NCBI RefSeq assembly: GCF_029626225.1
Contig: NZ_JARUBP010000001.1
Location: forward strand, 434,001-498,000
Origin: Asanoa sp. WMMD1127
Lineage (GTDB): Bacteria; Actinomycetota; Actinomycetes; Mycobacteriales; Micromonosporaceae
Length of the DNA: 64,000 nucleotides
Direction of reading: 5' to 3'
Positions 1-8,625 of this stretch are shown one piece after another (the first letter of the stretch is position 1; each line of letters starts with the position of its first letter). The translations under genes and the position numbers were made by a program. The notes below the pieces were generated by a model, which saw only the letters and a list, made by a program, of their open reading frames with translations, did not search any database and was not told the DNA's origin.

Positions 1-158
1 GCCGCGAGCGTGGCGAACGCGATCTGCGGCGTGGCCTCGCCCAGCAGTCCGGCCAGCGGCGAGCCCGGCGGCGCCAAAGCCTCGAACAGTGCGGCCCGGC
101 CCGTGCCGAACAGCGCGGCGACGGAGAACCAGCCCGGAGCCCGCTCAGCGACCGCCAT
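1..158 (-). CDS. Partial unknown protein (N-terminal 52 codons)
   Basis: The reading frame runs leftwards from an ATG at 158-156 off the window edge, so only the first 52 codons are visible. The peptide begins MAVAERAPGWFSVAALFGTG and continues with an alanine/leucine-rich stretch without stops. I do not recognise a family from this fragment. It has no clear signal peptide and is only mildly hydrophobic. It lies upstream of the end of the TrmH-type gene on the same strand with an 18-base gap, so the two could share a transcript. Third-position GC is high, as expected for a real gene here, but the 5' position of the start is not backed by a strong Shine-Dalgarno. Confidence 0.5.
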   Translation of the reverse strand, partial: MAVAERAPGWFSVAALFGTGRAALFEALAPPGSPLAGLLGEATPQIAFATLA

Positions 159-176
159 GGCCCGCAGGGTAGCGGG

Positions 177-977
177 CTAGGGCTCGCGACGGGTGCGCTG
201 GCGGGCGGCCTCGTAGAGCACGATCGTGGCCGCCGCCGCCGCGTTGAGGGACGAGGCGGCGCCGCCGATCGGGATGCGGACCATCTCGTCGGCGGCCTGC
301 CGCAGGGCGCTGCTCAGGCCGACGGTCTCGTTGCCGACCAGCAGCAGCGTCGGCCCGCGCAGGTCCGCGTCCGCGACGTCGACCGTGGCCCGCTCGTCGG
401 TGCCGACCAGCCGCAGCGGCGCCGCCCACTCCAGGACCTCGGCGGTCGCCGACGTCCGGACCACCGGCAGCGCGAAGATCGACCCGGTGCTGGCCCGCAC
501 CGCGCGGGGGTCGTAGGGGTCGGCGGCGTGCCCGCACACCACCAGGCCCTCGGCCCCGAACGCGTCCGCGGAGCGGATCAGGGTGCCCAGGTTGCCGGGC
601 GAGGTCGGCCGGTCGAAGAGCACGTAGAGCGGCGCCCCGGCCCGGTCGGGCACGTGGTGACCGAGCCGGTCCAGCCGGTCCGGCGGCAGGCCGACGACCG
701 CGACCAGCTCCGCGTCGGACTTCTCCCCCAGCTCTGCGTGCAGCTCAGGAGCCATCTCGACCGGCTCGACCACCTTGTCGAGCAGGGTGGCCGCCCACTC
801 GGACAGCCGCCGGCCGGCCGGAAAGATCAACTGTCGGATCTCCCAGCCGTGCTCGACCGCCAGGCTGATCGGGCGTACGCCCTGCACCAGGAACTCGCCC
901 GCCCGCTGGCGCTTGTTGCGGTTGGTCAGCAGCGCCTGCCACTGCTGGAACGCCGCGTTCCGCGTCGTGATCTTCAC
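177..977 (-). CDS. TrmH/SpoU-family RNA 2'-O-ribose methyltransferase
   Basis: The 266-residue protein carries the three SpoU signatures in order: PGNLGTLIRSADAFG around residues 128-142 (catalytic Arg and Asn region), LLLVGNETVGLS near 213, and IPIGGAASSLNAAAAA near 236, which together form the trefoil-knot SAM site. The N-terminal 100 residues resemble the substrate-binding extension of rRNA 2'-O-methyltransferases. The family transfers a methyl group from SAM to a ribose 2'-OH of rRNA or tRNA; the target cannot be read here. The start is GTG at 977-975, supported by GAGGTGG at 982-988. It is divergent from the flavoprotein at 1039 with a 61-base spacer. Length fits the family. Confidence 0.9.
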   Translation of the reverse strand: MKITTRNAAFQQWQALLTNRNKRQRAGEFLVQGVRPISLAVEHGWEIRQLIFPAGRRLSEWAATLLDKVVEPVEMAPELHAELGEKSDAELVAVVGLPPDRLDRLGHHVPDRAGAPLYVLFDRPTSPGNLGTLIRSADAFGAEGLVVCGHAADPYDPRAVRASTGSIFALPVVRTSATAEVLEWAAPLRLVGTDERATVDVADADLRGPTLLLVGNETVGLSSALRQAADEMVRIPIGGAASSLNAAAAATIVLYEAARQRTRREP

Positions 978-1038
978 CGGTCCACCTCATTCCGCACGGC
1001 GCTGTGTTTACCATCGTCGGACTCGGAAGGGGTGTGAA

Positions 1039-3492
1039 GTGGGTATTCCGCAGCGGGCGCGCGTCGTGGTGATCGGCGGTGGGGTGATCGGCACGTCGGT
1101 CGCCTACCACCTGGCGGCCGCCGGGTGGACCGACGTCGTGCTCCTCGAACGCGACAAGCTGACCTCCGGCACCACCTGGCACGCGGCGGGGCTCATGGTC
1201 ACCTTCGGCTCGCTCTCCGAGACCTCGACCGAGATGCGGAAGTACACCCGCGACCTCTACGCCCGGCTGGAGGCCGAGACCGGCCAGTCCACCGGCCTCA
1301 AGCAGGTCGGGTTCATCGAGGTGGCGGCCGACGAGGACCGGCTCGAGGAATACCGCCGGGTGTCGGCGTTCAACCGCTACTGCGGCATCGACGTGCAGGA
1401 GATCGGCCCCGGCGAGATCAAGGAACTGTTCCCGCTCGCCCGCACCGACGACCTGCTGGCCGGCTTCTACGTCGCCGACGACGGGCGGGCCAACCCCGTC
1501 GACGTGACGATGGCCCTGGCCAAGGGCGCTCGGCTACGCGGCGCCACGATCGTCGAGGGCGTGCCGGTGACCGGCGTGCTGCGCTGCGGCGGCACCGTGA
1601 CCGGCGTGCGCACCCCGCAGGGCGACATCGAGGCCGAGTACGTCGTCAACTGCGCCGGCATGTGGGCCCGGCAGCTGGGCGAGCAGGCCGGGGTGAGCAT
1701 CCCGCTGCAGGCCGCCGAGCACTACTACCTGATCACCGAGCCGATCGACGGCGTGACCGGCGACCTGCCGGTGCTGGAGGACCCGTCCTCCTACGGCTAC
1801 TACCGCGAGGAGGGCGCCGGCCTGATGGTCGGCCTCTTCGAGGCGGAGTGCGCCCCCTGGCACGTCGACCGGGTCCCCGAGTCCTTCTCGTTCGGCACGA
1901 TCCCGCCCGACTGGGACCGGATGGCGCCCTACCTGGAGAAGGCGATGGCCCGCGTCCCGATCACCGGCGAGGTCGGCGTGCGCACGTTCTTCTGCGGCCC
2001 GGAGTCGTTCACGCCCGACCTGTCGCCGGTCTTCGGCGAGGCGCCGGAGCTGCGCAACTATTTCGTCGCCGCCGGGCTCAACTCGATCGGCATCCTGACC
2101 GGCGGCGGCATCGGCCGCGCGTTGGCCCAGTGGATCGTCGACGGGCGGCCCGACGTCGACGTGACGGGGATGAACATCGACCGGCTGGAGCGCTACCAGT
2201 CCACACCGGACTACCGCGCGACGCGTACGGTCGAGTCGCTCGGCAAGGTCTATGCCACCCACTTCCCCGGCCTGTCGATGAAGACCGCGCGCGGCGCGAA
2301 GCTGTCGCCGGTGCACTCGCGGCTGGTCGAGCAGCGCGCCTACTTCCGCGACGTCAGCGGCTGGGAGGGCGCCGACTGGTACGCGCCGGAAGGCGCGCAG
2401 CCCCACGTGGAGAAGCTCTCCTGGGGTCGCCAGAACTGGTTCCCCTACTGGGAAGCCGAGCACCGCGCCTGCCGCGAGGGCGTGATCCTGATGGACATGT
2501 CGTTCATGTCCAAATACCTGGTACGCGGCGACGACGCGGGCACCGCCCTCGACCACCTGTCGGCCGGGGCGGTCAACGGCGAGGCCGGCCGGATCACCTA
2601 CACCCAGTGGCTCAACGAGGCCGGCACGCTGGAGGCCGACCTCACCGTCACCAAGCTCGCCGACGACGCGTTCTGGGTGGTCGCCTCCGACACGGCGCAC
2701 CGGCACGCGCTGTCCATGATGGAGCGCGCGTTCGCCGGCCGGCACGCGTTCGTCACCGACGTCACCGGCGGCTGGGCCCAGCTCAACGTGCAGGGCCCGC
2801 GGTCCCGCGCGCTGCTCCAGTCGGTGACCAGCGCCGACCTGTCCGACGAGGCGTTCCCGTTCCGCACCGCCGGCGAGATCGACCTCGGCTTCGCGCGCGT
2901 GCTCTGCGTCCGCATCACCTACCTCGGCGAGCTGGGCTACGAGCTCTACATCCCGGCGGAGCAGGCGATCCACGTCTACGACCGGCTGACCGCGGCCGGA
3001 GCGGCGTTCGGCCTGCGGCACGCGGGCCTCAAGGCGCTGTCCAGCCTGCGGATGGAGAAGGGCTACCGCGACTACGGGCACGACATCGACAACACCGACT
3101 CGGTGCTGGAGGCCGGCCTCGGCTTCGCGGTGGCGCTGGACAAGCCGGGCGGCTTCGTCGGCCGCGACGCCGTGCTGGCCCGCAAGGCCGCCGGACCGCT
3201 GCACCGCCGCCTGGTCCAGGTGCTGCTGACCGACCCCGAACCGCTGATGTTCCACGGCGAGGTGGTCCGCCGCGACGGCGTTGCCGTGGGCTACGTGCGG
3301 GCCGCGTCCTACGGCTTCACCCTCGGCGGCGCGGTCGGTCTGGCCATGCTGAGCCGGGACGACGGCGCCGGGCTCGACCAGGCCTGGTTGGACGGTGGCG
3401 AGTGGACGGTCGAGGTGGCCGGCCGGACCGTGCCTGCCCGGTGCTCGCTGCGGCCCCTCTATGACCCGGCCAACACCCGCATCCGCGGATAG
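1039..3492 (+). CDS. FAD-dependent dehydrogenase with GcvT domains (dimethylglycine/sarcosine dehydrogenase family)
   Basis: The 817-residue protein starts with a Rossmann FAD motif (VVVIGGGVIG, residues 9-18) and has GTTWHAAGL with His48, the position that carries covalent FAD in dimethylglycine dehydrogenases. A DAO domain fills about residues 8-370, an FAO-type middle follows to about 430, and a folate-binding GcvT domain plus its C-terminal barrel fill about 435-810. Family members oxidatively demethylate dimethylglycine, sarcosine or related N-methyl amines and pass the one-carbon unit to tetrahydrofolate. I chose GTG at 1039 because GGAAGGGG at 1025-1032 precedes it and the FAD motif follows at once; the open frame extends upstream to 775 but lies antisense to the methyltransferase. 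The exact substrate is not known. Confidence 0.88.
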   Translation: MGIPQRARVVVIGGGVIGTSVAYHLAAAGWTDVVLLERDKLTSGTTWHAAGLMVTFGSLSETSTEMRKYTRDLYARLEAETGQSTGLKQVGFIEVAADEDRLEEYRRVSAFNRYCGIDVQEIGPGEIKELFPLARTDDLLAGFYVADDGRANPVDVTMALAKGARLRGATIVEGVPVTGVLRCGGTVTGVRTPQGDIEAEYVVNCAGMWARQLGEQAGVSIPLQAAEHYYLITEPIDGVTGDLPVLEDPSSYGYYREEGAGLMVGLFEAECAPWHVDRVPESFSFGTIPPDWDRMAPYLEKAMARVPITGEVGVRTFFCGPESFTPDLSPVFGEAPELRNYFVAAGLNSIGILTGGGIGRALAQWIVDGRPDVDVTGMNIDRLERYQSTPDYRATRTVESLGKVYATHFPGLSMKTARGAKLSPVHSRLVEQRAYFRDVSGWEGADWYAPEGAQPHVEKLSWGRQNWFPYWEAEHRACREGVILMDMSFMSKYLVRGDDAGTALDHLSAGAVNGEAGRITYTQWLNEAGTLEADLTVTKLADDAFWVVASDTAHRHALSMMERAFAGRHAFVTDVTGGWAQLNVQGPRSRALLQSVTSADLSDEAFPFRTAGEIDLGFARVLCVRITYLGELGYELYIPAEQAIHVYDRLTAAGAAFGLRHAGLKALSSLRMEKGYRDYGHDIDNTDSVLEAGLGFAVALDKPGGFVGRDAVLARKAAGPLHRRLVQVLLTDPEPLMFHGEVVRRDGVAVGYVRAASYGFTLGGAVGLAMLSRDDGAGLDQAWLDGGEWTVEVAGRTVPARCSLRPLYDPANTRIRG

Positions 3493-3560
3493 GTTCCCGA
3501 TAGGCGCACCAGGGATGCTCCGGCACGTCAACGACGCCCTCCAGCTTGAGGAGGTCGCGG

Positions 3561-6500
3561 ATGTGTCGTCGATCCTGGCTGCGAGCCGTGCCGCTCGCCG
3601 TCCTGACCGCGCTCGCCATCCTCGTCCCCGCGGCCGCCTGGGCCGCGCCCCAGCCACCACCTGAGCCGACCTCGACGACGCCGGCGGCCGCCCTGCCACC
3701 CGGCGCGGTGCCGCCGGCCGACCGCGCCCGCGTGCTGCCACCGGACTGGCGCACGTCGGCCGACCTCGCCTGGACGACCACCGGCGACGCCAGCGGCTTC
3801 CATGTGCTGGTCGCCCGGGCCACCACCGGCTACCAGTGGCGCACCGTCGCCACCCTGGTCGAGCGCGGCTTCGACGCGGACCGGTGGATCGGCAACGCCT
3901 GCCTGACCGCCTCCGGCAACCGCCTGGTGGTGGTCTACGCGCCGCGTACCTTCACCAACAAGGTCGACCTGTTCGACCGCGGCGGCTTCACCGCGGTCGT
4001 CGACCTCGCCACCGGGCGGGTCACCAAGCTGCCCATCCAGTCCACACTGGCCTATTTCAACCCGGGCTGCGGCGCGGGCGAGCGAGCCGTCGTCACCCAG
4101 CTGGGCGGCGAGCAGGACGAGCGCACCTCACGCAACCGGTCCCGGGTCACCGAGGTCGACGCGAGCGCGGCGAAGCTCGGCCGGCCGATCGAGGTCGCCG
4201 CCGAGGTGACCTCGGCCGTGCCGACCACGGCCGGCATCGTGGCCGCGGGCGGCGCCGGTCTGCTGCGGGTGGCACCGGACGGCCGGCTCACCCGGCTGGC
4301 CGACACCGAAGGGACCGCCTTCCACGTGCGGGCCGACGGGGGCGACGGCGTGGTCTTCCTGGACCGCACGGGCCAGCAGGCCCGGGCGCGCCGGCTCGCC
4401 CCCGACGGCGGGGTGCGGACCCTGGCCACCGGCGCCGTCGGCCAGCTCGGCCTGGCGCCCGGCACCCGCGGCAGGGTGTTCTTGACCGGCAGGCCCAGCA
4501 GCGTCGCCAGCCTGCCGGCCGAGGTGACCCGGATCGCGGCCGACGCCCGCGCCGAGGTCTCCACGCTGGGCCGGGTCGCGATCAACCGGCTGTCGGCGAT
4601 CAAAGCCGGCGACGGGGGCGACCCGGCCGCGGCGCGGCCCGTGCGGATCGAGGCGACGATGGTCGGCACCGGCGAGGCGGTCGCCTTCGGCGTGCAGCCC
4701 TCGACCGGCGACCAGCCGACGGGCTTCGCGGCGGGCACCACGAACAGTGGCGAGGCCGTGCACCCCGCGCTGGCCCAGCGGTCGACCCGGCCCGGCTGGT
4801 CGCCCGGCTCGCCGACCAACCCGGTCGACACCGACGCGTGGTGCTCGGTGCGCCGCAACGAGCCCAACAACCAGGCCATGCAGCCCAAGCCCCGACAGGT
4901 CGAGTGGGCCGTCGACCAGGCGATCACCAACACGCCGTACGCGGCCCGCGAAGCGAACTGGAAGAACCTCGGCATGCCGGCGTACTCGCCGCTGGACTAC
5001 TTCCCGCGGATCGTCCTGCTCGGCGGCGGCCGCGTGCCGGCCCAGATCATGCTCGGCATCCTGGCCCAGGAGTCCAACCTGTGGCAGGCGTCGGGGATCG
5101 CGGTGCCGGGCGTGACGGCCAACCCGCTGATCGGCAACTTCTATGGGCGACCGATCTACGACGGCACCGAGACCAACGACTGGGACATCCACTGGGACAA
5201 GGCCGACTGCGGTTACGGCGTCGCCCAGGTGACCGACGGGATGCGGGCCGAGGGCTTCGAGAAGCCCAACGAGCGGGCGCTCGACTACGACCAGCAGCGG
5301 GCGGTGGCGCTCGACTTCGCGGCCAACGTCGCGGCCGGCGTGCGGATCCTGCAGAGCAAGTGGAACCAGACGCGCGGCGGTGGGCTAGTCATCGGCAACG
5401 GCGACCCGGCCCGGCTGGAGAACTGGTTCTTCGCCATCTGGGCGTACAACTCGGGCTTCTATCCGGACACCGGCGGCGGGCAGCCGTGGGGCGTGGGGTG
5501 GGCCAACAACCCCGTCAACCCGAAGTACCCGGCCGACCGCGACCCGTTCCTGGAGTTCACCTACGACGACGCGCGCCACCCGCAGGACTGGCCGTACCCG
5601 GAGAAGGTCCTGGGCTTCGCGGGCAACCCGCCGGACCTGCTGGAGGCGCCCGACACCTACGTCTCCGCCTACCGGCCGGCCTGGTGGACCTCGGATGCGA
5701 ACAAGGCCGCCGTCAAGCCGCCGACGGACCTGTTCTGCAAGGCCAGCAACCAGTGCGACACCAATCTGAGGATCAAGCCGAACGCGCCCGACGTGGCCAA
5801 CGAGCCGGCCGGACCGTGCGCACACCAGAACCTGGCCGGCCAGTACGACCTGCGGTGCTGGTGGAACCAACCGACGACCTGGAAGAACCCGGACCAGATG
5901 GGGTACGAGCTGCTCCGGTTCGATCCCGGGTACGCCTATCAGGCCGACGCCACGTCGTACGCGCCGCGGTGCTCGCCGAACCTCGGGCTGCCGGCCAACA
6001 CGCTGGTCATCGACGACGTCGCCGACAACGTGCCGTCGGTGCGGCCCAACTGCCCGCGCGGCTTCACCAACTCGGGCTCGCTGACCTGGCAGTTCGGGGC
6101 CGACAACAACACCTATCCGGCGAAGGTGGACTTCCATCAGATCGGCGGCGGGTTGGCCGGGCACTTCTGGTTCGCGCACACCCGGCTGGACACGTCGGCC
6201 AACGCGAAGATGCACGTGACCGGCACGTGGCGGCTCAACCAGAGCCTGGTCAACACCTGGGCCCGGGTCCTGGTGCACATGCCCGACCAGGGCGCGCACA
6301 CCCGGCAGGCGCTCTACAAGATCAACCTTGGCAGCAACGACATCAAGGAGCGCTACCTGCCACAACGCACGAGGGAACACCGCTGGGTGTCGCTCGGCGC
6401 GTTCAAGTTCACGGGCACGCCGTCGGTCGAGCTGTCGACGAAGACGCGCGACGGCACCGGCGAGGAGGACGTCGCCTGGGACGCGATCGCCTTCCAGAAG

Positions 6501-7529
6501 CTGCCGGGCAAGCCGCGCCACCAGGTCGTCGCGCTCGGCGACTCCTACACGTCGGGCGAGGGCGCGTCGAGCACCGACGGGGCGGACTACTACCGCGAGT
6601 CCGACTACAAGGTGCTCGAGTTCACGCCCGACGGCGACGTGACCAAGGCCAAGAACGTCTGCCACCGGTCGCGCAACGCCTGGCCCCGCCAGGGCAAGCT
6701 GTCCGACGACTCGAAGACGATCGGTCAGCGGGCCGACGAGTTCGACTTCAAGCTCGACTTCCACTTCGGCGCCTGCGCCTGGGCCGAGACCGAGTGGATG
6801 CTGCCCTACCATTCGGTGCCGGGCACGCCGGTCAACGCGTTCGGCGAACACGGCCGCGACAACTGGGGTGAGGTGCCGCAGCTCGACTCGGGCTTCCTCG
6901 ACGACAACACGACCCTGGTCGTCTTCTCGATCGGCGGCAACGACGCGCGCTTCAGCCCGGTGTTCGAGCAGTGCATCTACGGCACGGTCCGGGTCTGTCA
7001 GAACTCCACGTTAGATGGTGACACGAAGAACATGGCCGACGCGGAGCACGAGCTGATCCAGGGCAAGGTCAAGGACTCGATCAAGATAGTCATCGACGAG
7101 GTGCACAAGAAGGCGCCGAACGCCAAGATCCTGCTGATGGGCTATCCGCGCCTGCTCGAGGCCCTGGGTTCGTGCATCCTCGGCATCGGCACCGAGGAGG
7201 CGCCGTGGCTCAACCAGATGGCTGACGAGATCGCCGGCATGATGGACGCGGCGGTCAACGAGATGCGGGCCGCGCCGAAGAACATCCCGGTCTGGTTCGC
7301 CAACCCGATCAGCGCGTTCGCCGGCAAGGCCATCTGCGGCAACCCGGAGTCGGTGCACGGCATCGTCACGCAGGCGGCCAAGGGCGAAGGCGGCTACTGG
7401 CCCGACTGGCTGCCGGTCGATTGGAACAGCTTCGGCGTGTCGCAACAGTCGTTCCACCCGAAGACCAGTGGGGCGGCCATCTACGGCCAGGTCTTCACCA
7501 ACGCCGCGCAGTCGCAGCTGGGACTGTAG
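3561..7529 (+). CDS. Large secreted SGNH/GDSL hydrolase with transglycosylase-like and golvesin-like domains
   Basis: This 1322-residue protein starts at ATG 3561 behind GAGGAGG (3548-3554) and has a Sec signal peptide (hydrophobic run ending AAAWAA near residue 29). Residues 40-400 look like a beta-rich, propeller-like region with LAPDG-type turns. Residues 480-690 contain QIMLGILAQESNLWQ and DCGYGVAQVTDGMR, like the Glu and substrate-loop motifs of lysozyme-like transglycosylase domains. Residues 860-985 resemble a golvesin-type beta domain. The C-terminal 330 residues form an SGNH hydrolase with GDSYTSGEG (Ser995), SIGGND (Asn1127) and SFHP (His1299). The esterase/lipase class is clear; the substrate (wall, capsule or lipid ester) is not. 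It likely acts outside the cell. Middle domain calls are inference. Confidence 0.8.
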   Translation: MCRRSWLRAVPLAVLTALAILVPAAAWAAPQPPPEPTSTTPAAALPPGAVPPADRARVLPPDWRTSADLAWTTTGDASGFHVLVARATTGYQWRTVATLVERGFDADRWIGNACLTASGNRLVVVYAPRTFTNKVDLFDRGGFTAVVDLATGRVTKLPIQSTLAYFNPGCGAGERAVVTQLGGEQDERTSRNRSRVTEVDASAAKLGRPIEVAAEVTSAVPTTAGIVAAGGAGLLRVAPDGRLTRLADTEGTAFHVRADGGDGVVFLDRTGQQARARRLAPDGGVRTLATGAVGQLGLAPGTRGRVFLTGRPSSVASLPAEVTRIAADARAEVSTLGRVAINRLSAIKAGDGGDPAAARPVRIEATMVGTGEAVAFGVQPSTGDQPTGFAAGTTNSGEAVHPALAQRSTRPGWSPGSPTNPVDTDAWCSVRRNEPNNQAMQPKPRQVEWAVDQAITNTPYAAREANWKNLGMPAYSPLDYFPRIVLLGGGRVPAQIMLGILAQESNLWQASGIAVPGVTANPLIGNFYGRPIYDGTETNDWDIHWDKADCGYGVAQVTDGMRAEGFEKPNERALDYDQQRAVALDFAANVAAGVRILQSKWNQTRGGGLVIGNGDPARLENWFFAIWAYNSGFYPDTGGGQPWGVGWANNPVNPKYPADRDPFLEFTYDDARHPQDWPYPEKVLGFAGNPPDLLEAPDTYVSAYRPAWWTSDANKAAVKPPTDLFCKASNQCDTNLRIKPNAPDVANEPAGPCAHQNLAGQYDLRCWWNQPTTWKNPDQMGYELLRFDPGYAYQADATSYAPRCSPNLGLPANTLVIDDVADNVPSVRPNCPRGFTNSGSLTWQFGADNNTYPAKVDFHQIGGGLAGHFWFAHTRLDTSANAKMHVTGTWRLNQSLVNTWARVLVHMPDQGAHTRQALYKINLGSNDIKERYLPQRTREHRWVSLGAFKFTGTPSVELSTKTRDGTGEEDVAWDAIAFQKLPGKPRHQVVALGDSYTSGEGASSTDGADYYRESDYKVLEFTPDGDVTKAKNVCHRSRNAWPRQGKLSDDSKTIGQRADEFDFKLDFHFGACAWAETEWMLPYHSVPGTPVNAFGEHGRDNWGEVPQLDSGFLDDNTTLVVFSIGGNDARFSPVFEQCIYGTVRVCQNSTLDGDTKNMADAEHELIQGKVKDSIKIVIDEVHKKAPNAKILLMGYPRLLEALGSCILGIGTEEAPWLNQMADEIAGMMDAAVNEMRAAPKNIPVWFANPISAFAGKAICGNPESVHGIVTQAAKGEGGYWPDWLPVDWNSFGVSQQSFHPKTSGAAIYGQVFTNAAQSQLGL

Positions 7530-7535
7530 AGCGAA

Positions 7536-7575
7536 CCGCGCCGCGAGGAGGCGCCGACACCTCCTCGCGGCGCGG
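7536..7575. terminator. Bidirectional hairpin terminator between convergent genes
   Basis: A perfect 16-bp inverted repeat with an 8-nt loop has arms CCGCGCCGCGAGGAGG at 7536-7551 and its complement at 7560-7575. It sits between the stop of the SGNH gene (7529) and the stop of the opposing kinase gene (7592), so it can terminate both. There is no long T tract, as is common in actinobacteria. Confidence 0.75.
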
Positions 7576-7591
7576 CTGGCCACAGGTCGAC

Positions 7592-8503
7592 TTAGGCCCG
7601 AAGGTCGAGCACCGCGAGCCTCGCGGCGGCCTCGGCGGCGTCGCCCGCGAGCAGGGCGTCGCGGCCGAGGGTCGCCCGCAACCGCGTCCGGACCGCCTCG
7701 CGCAGCTCGGGCACCGCGGTCAGCAGCCCGCCGGCCAGCACGATCGGGCCGGGGCCGGGACGCAGCGCCGACAGCGTCGCCAGCAGGCGGTCGGCGCCGT
7801 CGGCGACGATCGCCTCGGCGGCGGGATCGCCGGCGCGGGCCGCCTCGAAGACCAGCGGGGCCAGGCCGGCCATCTTGTCGCGGGCCAGCGCGTAGAAGGC
7901 ACTGACGAAGCCCTCGGGGCCGACGCCGCCGACGGCCGCGTGCACGGCCGAGGTCAGCGCACCGGACGCACCGGCGTGCAGGGCGTGCGCGGTGTGCCGG
8001 GCCGCGGCCACCCCGAACCAGAACCCGGAGCCCTCGTCGCCGAGCAGCCAGCCGATGCCGTCGACCCGCCGGCCGACCGACCAGTCGACGATCTCGCAGG
8101 CGATGGCGCCAGTACCAGCTATCAGCACCGACCCGTTCGGCTCGTCGTGGCCGCCGGCCGCGTAGGCCACCACCGCGTCGCCGACCGTGCGCAACGCGAC
8201 GGGCACGCCCGACCCGGCCCACGCCGACGCGTAGGCGGCCGCGCCGTCCGGGGTGGCCAGCCGGCTGTAGCCCGCCACGCCGACCACCGCGCCCGCTACC
8301 CGCGCCGGGTCGAGGTCGCCGAGCGCCTCGCGGACCGCGCCGACCAGCGTCGCGGCCGTCTCGGCCGGCGGGCGGGCCACCGGGTTGCCCGGGCCGCCGC
8401 GACCACGGCCGACCACGGCGCCGTCGAGTGTGGTCACGACGACGCGGGTGCTGGTGCCACCGCAGTCGCCACCGATCACGAGGGGCTCGCTCACGAGACA
8501 CAT
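7592..8503 (-). CDS. N-acetylglucosamine kinase-like ATPase (BadF/BadG family)
   Basis: The 303-residue protein has the ASKHA fold signatures: phosphate-1 motif GGDCGGTSTRV near residues 11-21, GTGAIACE near 130, and a GWLLGDEGSGFWFG stretch near 154-167, all typical of BadF-type GlcNAc kinases. It is expected to phosphorylate GlcNAc to GlcNAc-6-phosphate in the cytoplasm. It is divergent from the MurR/RpiR-type regulator, the SIS gene and the ngc transporter genes, which supports an amino-sugar role. ATG 8503 is taken; GTG at 8494 (giving a protein starting SEPLVIGG after Met) is an equally possible start because neither has a clear Shine-Dalgarno. Substrate is inferred from family and context. 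Confidence 0.8.
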   Translation of the reverse strand: MCLVSEPLVIGGDCGGTSTRVVVTTLDGAVVGRGRGGPGNPVARPPAETAATLVGAVREALGDLDPARVAGAVVGVAGYSRLATPDGAAAYASAWAGSGVPVALRTVGDAVVAYAAGGHDEPNGSVLIAGTGAIACEIVDWSVGRRVDGIGWLLGDEGSGFWFGVAAARHTAHALHAGASGALTSAVHAAVGGVGPEGFVSAFYALARDKMAGLAPLVFEAARAGDPAAEAIVADGADRLLATLSALRPGPGPIVLAGGLLTAVPELREAVRTRLRATLGRDALLAGDAAEAAARLAVLDLRA

Positions 8504-8549
8504 GCTGCGGCGACGACCGGCGTCCGCGCAAGAGTTCGCGAGCTTCTAT

Positions 8550-8587
8550 GTCAAACATCTTGACGGCGAGGCCATCGCAACAATAAT
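8550..8587 (+). promoter_or_regulatory. Promoter with overlapping palindromic operator for the murR-type gene
   Basis: A TTGACG box at 8560-8565 is followed after 16 bases by AATAAT at 8582-8587, a good sigma-70-type promoter 38 bases ahead of the regulator's ATG. The palindrome GTCAA-ACATC-TTGAC (8550-8564) overlaps the -35 box, a position expected for autorepression. The complementary strand of the same palindrome offers a TTTGAC for the divergent kinase gene, but its -10 is weak. Regulator binding is inferred. Confidence 0.6.
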
Positions 8588-8625
8588 TTTGTTCACCACC
8601 ACGCAAGAGCGAAAGGAATGCCCTA

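Noticed and set aside
1534-3741. 735-codon open frame antisense to the flavoprotein gene
   Set aside because: GC-skew shadow of a gene with a clear FAD motif and GcvT domains on the other strand.
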